This document shows, piece after piece, positions 59,201 through 64,000 of a stretch of 64,000 nt of DNA (its first letter is position 1; each line of letters starts with the position of its first letter). The stretch comes from Pisaster brevispinus (taxonomy: Eukaryota; Echinodermata; Asteroidea; Forcipulatida; Asteriidae). The DNA lies in assembly GCA_023634235.1 (NCBI GenBank), contig JAMKCF010000018.1:3563474-3627473 (forward strand), read 5' to 3'. The position numbers and the translations under genes were made by a program. The notes beneath the pieces are model-generated. The model ran no database searches, was not told the origin of the DNA, and saw only the letters and a program-made list of their open reading frames with translations.

Positions 59201-62200
59201 CTGTAGCCGAAGTCGCCGTTTCGGACACGGCCTAATACTTGCTTAATCCTCTTCATCCCCACTGGGACATAAGGCCGCATGGAGTCTCGAAACTCCCTGA
59301 ATTGCTACATCTGGGCCCAATTTCAAAAAGCCTGTAGTAAGCACAAAAAACTTGCTAAGCACAGAAAAATCTTGCATAGCAGAAACAGGTCACCAGCCAA
59401 CATTCCCATAAAGTTTACATTGTTGCCACTGGTACCCCGCTCATTTCTAGCTAAGTATAGAAATTTGCTGAGCAGAATTTTCTGCTTAACAGCTTTATGA
59501 AATTGGGCCCGGGTAGGTTCTAGGTCAAGCCATTTTGAAGATTGTTTATATTCGCCCAATCTCATCCCAGGATGCGTTGTTTACCTTCAGACCTCTCAAA
59601 AAATGTTTACATACTTCTCTTTTAAGACAAAATGTTACAGACTTTTTTACCCCCGTTCAGGAGGAAAGTTGCTTCAACCTGAGTGCTGGTCTTCGTCGTA
59701 GCTACACAGCTTATTTCAACCCCGGTAATGTCCCACCTCCCCCCTGGAACAGAATAGACTGGCCCAGTGAGAGCGATTGCCGGAATGTCCCGCATGAGCT
59801 CCCCGAGTGGAGTAAGTACGCGCCGACGTACTTACCCCCGGAAAATAAAGGTTTAAGGTAGGTGTCTCACAGTTTAATTTGGTTTTACCCAGACACTAAT
59901 ATGTGTAAAGCTCTCTATACTCGGTGCTTTCCCAAGTCCTGTGAAAAAACAAAATCCACAGGCATATTACTTCGGGTGGGATTCGAACCCATGACCTCTT
60001 CCATTCTAAAGCAGATGTCTATTAAAGGTTGCGAAACATTCAAACCCAGTGTTCTTGACATCTTGCCGTTTTGCTCTATTCGTATCGTCTAGTTTTCTCT
60101 CACTTAAAATTTATTTACAAAATAATGTACCTTGATTGTTTATGATGTGTGTCAACTTTTATTTGTAAACTTATCTTGCTCTGGCAGAGTCAAGCATCTG
60201 GTCAACGAGAACCTGAATCTGTTTGAGAATGACGTTCATCCGTTGCCATGGTTCCCACCCGTCTGCGTTACCGTGGAAGCACTAGCAGATGGCAACACGG
60301 CGATGGACTTTGTCGAAAGTATAACCCGGAGGACGTCTTTACCTCTGACTGATACAATCAAGAGTCTGAGCCCGGTGAGTTCTAAACGATGAAATCATTT
60401 CGTAAGACCTCAAGGTTGTTAAATATTGCTTAGCGTTTTCAGGAAATACTGCTTAGCAAGTTTAGGAAAAGATCCTTAGCAAATTATTAGGGAAGACACT
60501 GGTCACCAACAGTGGGAACTACATGCAGTTCTGGCCGGCAATCTGTTTCTTCTAAGCAAGGTAATTTTGTGCTAAGCATTTATTTTGGTGTTTTATCAGC
60601 TTGATGTAATTTGGTCTGGAGCGGATATTTGGATGTTTTAACTCCCATTCAAATGTCTGAACCCCTTTTCATATACCTGTTATACAGCAACTACTGGCTC
60701 TTGTCAACAGTAACCAGGCTAGTGAAGAGGAGCTGTCTCAACGCATTCTGACAGCGTTTGAAGAACCCAAGGTAGGCCTGCTCCGAGATTCAAGACACTG
60801 CTTACTGCGAAATTTGGTGCTTACTGCCCATAAAATTAAACAGGGTGCACTAAGCACAGAACTCTGTAGTAAGCAGCAACATGAAATTGGACCCAGGTCC
60901 CAATTTCATAGAGCTGCTTAAGCAGACAATATTGCTTTAATTATTTTATGCTTAGCAAAAAAAGCAGGATATCTGGGCCCAAATTCTCGGCTCTGCTTAC
61001 TGTAAGCAAAGAATCGGCGCTTACGGAAGCAGGGAATTCGGCCCTTACGTCAAGCGTATTTCACGGGTTTGCAGAAAAGTTTTGCTTGTGCGCGTGCGTA
61101 CTCCACGTTACTAGGCGTTCTTTGCTTACACAGCTAGCGCAGAACTTCGGCGCTTGCACAGTAAGCGGAGAATGATGATCGCAAGCGCAGAATTCGGCGG
61201 TAAGCAGAGCCATGAAATGGGGCCCAGTTGCAAACGGTGCATATGACATGGTATTTTGATTGGTGACTTTTATTCTTTGAAGCACAATTGTTTTGTGTTA
61301 AGCTAATTTGTTTTTTGGGTGTTTTTTTTTTGCTAATAAGCAACTCAATGAAATTGGATTAGGTTTTAATTTTAGTTACAAACGGTTATTCTTGAAGACT
61401 ACTTCAGAATTAAAACTTTGTGCTTCGACGTGAGTGGAATTTTAAGGAATACGGATCTAGTGGTGACCATTTCCCCTTGACTATGCCTAGCTTCTCCTTC
61501 AAATTACATTTCTGTCTAAGATTTTTTCAAGGAAGTTCGTGTAATATTGCCTTGCTCCTTCTACTGTGAAATTCCTGACTTTCTACATTCACCAAAATAT
61601 CCTCCCATTTTATAATTTGGTTTCCTTTGACAGAATGCAGATGAGAAATGGCTTCTATACAACTTAGCCGGGTTCTACTGGCTTATGATAGGCAATAACT
61701 TCCACGGTGTGGAGTGTTTACGTCGAGCCCTTGTCCATGCTCCTGTGGAGTATGCAGACGTACCTCTCGTCAATGCCGCCAGCGTGTTACTGAATGCTGG
61801 GAAGGCTGAGGACGCTGTGCAGTTACTACGTATGGCTCTCGTCGTCAATAACACAGAGGTTTGTTAAATTTGTTACGCTTTACTCCAAACAGGGGAGATA
61901 AGTCACAACATCAATAGCCCTGGCCGACTTAACTGATGGACTGCCTGACCTGATTGAATGATTGACCTGACCAACTGACCTGACCTGACCGACTGACCGA
62001 CATGGCTGACTGACCTGACTGACTGACTGACCTGGCTGACTGACCTGACTGACTGACTGACCTGACAGACTGACTGACCTGACCGACTGACTGACCGACT
62101 GACTGACCTACCTGACTGACTGACTGACTGACTGACTGACTGACTGACTGACTGACTGACTGACCGACTGACCTGACTGACTGACTGACTGACCTGACAG

Positions 62201-63751
62201 ACTGACTGACCTGGCCGACTGACAGACTGACTGACCTACCTGACTGACTGACCTGACTTACTGACCGACTGACCTGACTGACTGACTGACTGACCTGACC
62301 GACTGACCGACTGACTGACCTGACTGACTGACCTGACCGACTGACCGACTGACTGACCTACCTGACTGACTGACCTACCTGACTGACCTGACTTACTGAC
62401 CGACTGACCTGACTGACTGACTGACCTGACCGACTGACTGACCTGACTGACTGACTGACCTGACTGACTGACCGACTGACCTGACTTACTGACCTACCTG
62501 ACTGACTGACTGACTAACCTGACTGACTGACCGACTGACCTGACCAACTGACTGACCTGGTTGACTAACCTGACTGACTGACTGACCTGACCCACTGACT
62601 GACCTTCCGATTTGCCTGTCTGATCGACCTAAGAATCTTTGGCTAGAGGCACATTAAGTTTGGGTCCAATTTTATAGAGCAGCTTAAGCATTAAAAGTAA
62701 TGCACACTGTTTCCTAATGTACCATAGAGGAACCAAACTATTTTGTTCTTCCAGCCTTGTTTTGAATACATTGGTTTGATTGGGGAAAAAAAACAAGACG
62801 GCTGGGGCCTTTCTCAAACCTCGGCTTGGGCTCCGGCTCCGTGCTGGGGCTCCGTGCCGCGCCGGCTCCGTGTGATACAAATACACGCTGCATCAACAAT
62901 TTATAACGGAGCCCAAGCCGGAGACGGAGCCCAAGCCGAGGTTTGAGAAAGGCCCCTGGAAAGTATATATAACATCTTCTTTTTATTGCTCCACAGGCAA
63001 TCACACACTTCGTTTTGGCCAATGCGATGGCCGCCAGTGGGAACCTGGATTCCGCTGCCAATGAGTTTATAGTCGCTTTGAACTCTGACCCCAAGGACCA
63101 ATATCTCAACTCGCTCAAGCAACTCAAGTGCTTCTGGAAATGGGAGGTAAGGTTGACAATAAGAAAATATTATTGGAGATTTATTCCATGCCGTTGTCTG
63201 CCATCCATCAGGCGTCTCGACACAAGCCTCCACTTCATGAAGATACCTTTATATTGGCTGTCATGGCCGAGTGGTCAAGCACTGGACCCAAGCTCTGGTG
63301 TTTCTGATCAGCAGATTGTGTGAGAATTTATTAAATTTAAAATTCCATTCAGCATGACCTGTACCCAGTTTCAGGATTGTGTACTTCTGTTCCATCACTC
63401 CCAATCATTATCAATCATCAATAATTACAGGATTTTACAAGGCATCAGAGTGAGGACGAGGCCAAAGGTCAGAGGTTACACCAACGCGAGAGTCGTACGG
63501 TTTGCTCGCACAACAGCAACGGGGAGGAGCGCTGCCAGACGGAGACTCGCACCAGGGAGTTTGTGCGGAGAGACACGGAGGCTTGTCCCAAGGATGACCA
63601 CTCGTGCAACGAACGAGGTCAGACTGAGTGCTGGACAGCCAATGGTGCCGACACTGATTACCATGAAGCGCCCTCTAGTGATGACCACCTTCCTAAAGTG
63701 GATAAGTCTCACGTTGTTAATATACGCAGGCCTGCGCAAAACGGGGAACCG
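50227..63751 (+). CDS. TTC17: tetratricopeptide repeat protein 17, first 16 coding exons (3' partial)
   Basis: TPR protein; in vertebrates linked to actin assembly and ciliogenesis. Exons: 50227-50376, 51228-51487, 53075-53189, 53695-53811, 54301-54410, 54790-54937, 55821-55963, 56501-56658, 58051-58166, 58893-58952, 59661-59857, 60188-60374, 60688-60771, 61634-61858, 62997-63146, 63431-63751. These give 847 codons in one frame; vertebrate TTC17 has about 1,140, so roughly the last quarter is outside. Diagnostic pieces: ATTHWLVTEQGMI after a signal peptide, NEDKDLDLEQR, FYWR (residues ~221-224), LVNMASVLHRSHYSA (first TPR block), LQRTLSELQ (coiled coil), TYLPPENKGLR, and FYWLMIGNNFHGVECLRRAL with DVPLVNAAS (second TPR block). 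Exon 16 is acidic and Cys-rich, typical of the linker. An in-frame TGA at 50179 supports Met 50227; Met9 is an alternative. The exon 14 donor GTTTGT is weak. Introns are full of foldbacks and SINEs. Confidence 0.94.
50778..50914. mobile_element. foldback with ~38-bp arms in TTC17 intron 1
   Basis: GGGAAAAATTTCTGTATCC and AGCCACCACTTTTTCATTC at the left. The inverse (GAGTGAAAAAGTGGTGGC, GGATACGGAAATTTTTCCC) is at the right, with about four mismatches. Total 137 bp. No second copy noticed in this window. Confidence 0.8.
51518..51845. repeat. (TTA)n and interrupted (CAAA)n microsatellites
   Basis: 51518-51543 is (TTA)n/(ATT)n. 51664-51838 is CAAA repeats with short interruptions, giving Val/Cys/Leu/Phe frames on the minus strand that have no coding value. 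They begin 30 bp after TTC17 exon 2. Confidence 0.9.
52239..52447 (+). mobile_element. SINE family 4 copy plus 10-bp tandem repeat
   Basis: 52239-52375 carries GGAGGAAAACCCCAAATGGG and ATGGGATTTGAACCCACCGG. Its 3' end turns into about 6.5 copies of the decamer ACTTGAGCCA (52382-52447). The decamer seems to have arisen by expansion of the SINE's own GAGCCAGCTTGAGCCA sequence. Intron 2 of TTC17. Confidence 0.65.
52485..52721 (+). mobile_element. SINE family 5 copy
   Basis: Contains GGACATGGCTCGAATCCCAC, GACCTGCGGCTTAATGTCCC, ATCCGAAGGACAAAGCAATT, TGCTCAAGTACACGAGCGCC and the end CTGCTGATCAGAAACACCAG. The inverse of that end is at 63290-63315. It is followed without a gap by a family B foldback. 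Intron 2 of TTC17. Confidence 0.65.
52722..52981. mobile_element. family B foldback
   Basis: 260 bp; ends GGGCCCAATTGCATGGCTCT and AGAGCCATGAAATTGGGCCC. Inside are GCAAAGAATCGGCGCTTACG and, inverted in sense, ATTCTTTGCTTACACAGCTA and GCAGAATTCGGCGGTAAGC. A second close copy (60974-61226) sits inside a family A element. The outer ends resemble family A; the interior differs. Confidence 0.85.
53283..53372 (+). mobile_element. SINE 3' tail
   Basis: AAAACACATTGAGACTTCCG and GATGCACTATATAAGAACTG, followed by TTACTATTATAATTG, resembles the 3' end of the SINE at 21540-21885. Only the tail is present. Confidence 0.45.
53932..54109. mobile_element. foldback element, family A, diverged
   Basis: GGGCCAACTTTTCATTGAGCT at the left and CCATGAAATTGGGCCCT at the right. 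Core blocks GCTAAGCACAACAAAATG and GACTGGTATCCTGC are recognisable. An older copy in TTC17 intron 4. Confidence 0.75.
54975..55132. mobile_element. small foldback, separate family
   Basis: Left end GGGGTCGATTTAACAAAGCA, right end CTCTTTGTGAAAATCGCGCCC. Inner blocks GGATTCATCTGAAGATGAG and CTTAAGATCAATCTTAAC are short inverted repeats. A related start lies near 29895 (GGGCTTGATTTCACAAAG). Intron 6 of TTC17. Confidence 0.5.
56024..56274. repeat. 251-bp near-perfect hairpin in TTC17 intron 7
   Basis: Left arm 56024-56141 begins AACTAAGTAAGGTTTGCGGT. The right arm 56149-56274 ends in its exact inverse. The spacer is only 7 bp (TGAAGAC). The arms differ by one substitution near 56067, a small indel near 56090 and 14 nt missing from the left arm. 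The right arm carries CTGAAGA (56157) and GATCGAAACG (56181), resembling hammerhead-ribozyme core pieces known from Penelope-like elements. No ORF. Confidence 0.92.
56738..57344 (+). mobile_element. TIR element with internal ORF, TTC17 intron 8
   Basis: Left terminus AATAGAGAGGTTTCGCAAGG, right terminus the inverse (CTTGCGAAACCTCTCTATT), then about 12 further matching bases. AAC flanks both sides and could be a 3-bp target duplication. Subterminal CGGATAC repeats occur at both ends. Inside, a plus-strand frame, already open before 56941, runs through the right terminus to a stop at 57502. It has an acidic stretch (EDDDDDNDLE) and two PIP-like motifs, GIQRLDNFL (57031-57057) and YGIQAFF (57232-57252). 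No transposase signature. It is not part of TTC17: exon 8 joins exon 9 in frame without it. It may carry a captured host gene piece. Confidence 0.7.
57527..57885. mobile_element. family C element, complete
   Basis: Ends GGGCTTGAAATTAACACTGG and CCCAAACTCGAGCCCT. Both CAAGCCCGGTGGTCTTGTG (left) and GCCCTGCAGTCTTGTGG (right) are present. It lies in TTC17 intron 8, followed within 10 bp by a family D remnant. Confidence 0.8.
57893..58013 (+). mobile_element. family D palindromic MITE, decayed copy
   Basis: Left arm shortened to GTAGTCGAACACTGGGA; right arm CGAGACTTGCACGGTCTATT intact. The centre has GTACCAAAGTGGTCCC in place of the perfect palindrome of the other copies. It ends ~37 bp before TTC17 exon 9. 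Confidence 0.75.
58246..58569. mobile_element. two fused family A elements
   Basis: The first unit starts GGGCCCAGTTTCATAGAGCT and reaches TTATGCTGCTTAAGC near 58405. The second begins directly (GCACAAAAAAAGCTAAGC) and ends CTGCTTAAGCAGTTCAATGAAATTGGG. They share or have lost the inner ends, probably by recombination or one-ended deletion. TTC17 intron 9. Confidence 0.7.
58710..58806. mobile_element. short family B derivative
   Basis: TTTTCATGGCTCTGCTTGCC at the left, GATAAGCAGAGCCATTAAAC at the right and GGGCTTACAG/CTGTAAGC inside. It is an internally deleted family B copy of about 100 bp. Confidence 0.6.
59102..59234. mobile_element. palindromic MITE with TAA flanks
   Basis: Arms GGCCGTGTCCGAAACGGCGA and CTTCGGCTACAGCT, with exact inverses at the right, around a ~60-nt centre (GACGCGCTGATCTAGC). 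TAA flanks each side, matching the TWA target duplications of PIF/Harbinger elements. Intron 10 of TTC17. Confidence 0.85.
59313..59510. mobile_element. foldback element, family A
   Basis: GGGCCCAATTTCAAAAAGCC at the left, AGCTTTATGAAATTGGGCCC at the right, with the usual GCTAAGCACAG and AGCAGAATTTTCTGCTTAAC blocks. It ends 150 bp before TTC17 exon 11. Confidence 0.85.
59868..60017 (-). mobile_element. SINE family 2, inverted
   Basis: TTAATTTGGTTTTACCCAGA, CCTGTGAAAAAACAAAATCC and GGTGGGATTCGAACCCATGA are the inverse of blocks at 20906-21050. Starts 10 bp after the exon 11 donor of TTC17. Confidence 0.65.
60415..60620. mobile_element. decayed family A copy
   Basis: Scattered TTGCTTAGC, TGCTAAGC and GATGTAATTTGG blocks show an old, strongly mutated family A element in TTC17 intron 12. 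Confidence 0.45.
60897..61363. mobile_element. family A element split by a family B insertion
   Basis: The family A left half (60897-60973, CCCAATTTCATAGAGCTGCT to AGCAGGATATC) and right half (61227-61363, GTTGCAAACGGTGCATATGA to AACTCAATGAAATTGGA) are separated by a full family B copy at 60974-61226 (GGGCCCAAATTCTCGGCTCT to AGAGCCATGAAATGGGGCCC). Intron 13 of TTC17. Confidence 0.85.
61939..62607. repeat. 670-bp (ACTG)n / CCTGACTGACTG satellite
   Basis: Tetranucleotide CTGA/ACTG repeats are interrupted regularly by CCTG, CCGA and CCTAC variants, giving a higher-order 8- to 12-bp pattern. It starts 80 bp after TTC17 exon 14 and is likely length-variable. Confidence 0.95.
62662..62703. mobile_element. 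family A end fragment
   Basis: GGGTCCAATTTTATAGAGCA then GCTTAAGCATTAAAAG: one end only of a family A element, right after the satellite. Confidence 0.5.
62804..62956. mobile_element. GC-rich palindromic element before TTC17 exon 15
   Basis: Arms of about 50 bp: GGGGCCTTTCTCAAACCTCG and GCTTGGGCTCCGGCTCCGT at the left, inverse at the right (ACGGAGCCCAAGCC, GAGGTTTGAGAAAGGCCCC). The centre is short and AT-rich. It ends 40 bp upstream of the exon 15 acceptor boundary, overlapping the likely branch-point zone. Confidence 0.85.
63250..63325 (-). mobile_element. SINE family 5 head, inverted
   Basis: CTGTCATGGCCGAGTGGTCA is tRNA-like (A box); CTGGTGTTTCTGATCAGCAG is the inverse of the block ending 52485-52721. 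Intron 15 of TTC17. Confidence 0.55.
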
Positions 63752-63777
63752 GTGAGTTTTGTAAAAAAGCGAGTTTG

Positions 63778-63915
63778 CAGGCCTCGAAATAACCCACGGC
63801 ACCCACAGCAATTGCCGTGGTGCCCTGTGCTTTTGCTGTGGTGCCCTTTGCAAAGTTCCAATACAAATTTACATTTTCTTCATAGAGTGCCCCCTTACCA
63901 GAGGAAAGTTGATAT
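63778..63915 (+). mobile_element. family H-related repeat in TTC17 intron 16
   Basis: Nearly identical to 19137-19290: AATAACCCACGGCACCCACA, AATTGCCGTGGTGCCCTGTG, TTCATAGAGTGCCCCCTTACCAG. It begins 27 bp after the exon 16 end. From 63900 to the window edge a plus-strand frame stays open, but I cannot tell whether it is a further exon. Confidence 0.7.
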
Positions 63916-64000
63916 CTTTCCTGGTACCTGGACATGGTTTCAGACTCAACAAAATGGAAGGAGGAAGTGTGGCATAGTAGTAGCTTTACCCTGGTTCACA

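Noticed and set aside
63354..63755. 133-residue frame rich in Arg/Thr
   Set aside because: It is in another frame over TTC17 exon 16; the frame joined from exon 15 is the real one.

Overview
The window is nuclear DNA from an animal, most likely a marine invertebrate deuterostome and probably an echinoderm. It is AT-rich, has GT-AG introns and few coding exons, and is crowded with short foldback (MITE-like) elements and tRNA-derived SINEs. The protein types (TTC17, a GT10 fucosyltransferase, a tetraspanin, a C-type lectin with a PAN-like tail) and the style of the repeats suggest an echinoderm such as a sea star. That placement is inference; no alignment was run.

Layout. 1-18.7 kb: no convincing protein gene, only repeats (a 3-copy ~130 bp tandem repeat, a 23-bp minisatellite, a hAT-like element, SINEs, foldbacks) and one weak candidate for a noncoding transcript start near 15 kb. 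18.7-24.8 kb, minus strand: a complete seven-exon tetraspanin (298 aa, every intron in phase 0). 25-31 kb: repeats. 31.5-32.2 kb, minus strand: a single-exon secreted C-type lectin plus PAN-like protein broken by one in-frame TAA. 32.3-44.9 kb: mostly non-coding, with a dense cluster of palindromic elements at 38.8-42.4 kb and a LINE tail. 45.0-47.0 kb, plus strand: an alpha-1,3-fucosyltransferase-like (GT10) gene with a 12-codon first coding exon and a single large second exon. 50.2 kb to the right edge, plus strand: the first 16 coding exons (847 codons) of TTC17; the 3' end lies outside the window.

The four genes are not an operon or an obvious pathway; they look like ordinary neighbours. 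Tetraspanin, lectin and fucosyltransferase are all membrane, secretory or glycan-related. TTC17 is known from vertebrate work as a TPR protein linked to actin and cilia.

The most interesting material is in the non-coding DNA. There is a near-perfect 251-bp hairpin in TTC17 intron 7. Intron 8 holds a terminal-inverted-repeat element carrying an ORF with two PIP-box-like motifs. One foldback family carries TGACGTCA and YY1-like motifs and sits around the fucosyltransferase gene. Other features are elements built from nested copies of TCCCAACTATAGTTGGGA, and a foldback inserted inside another foldback. Letters A to H below are local names for repeat families defined only from this window.
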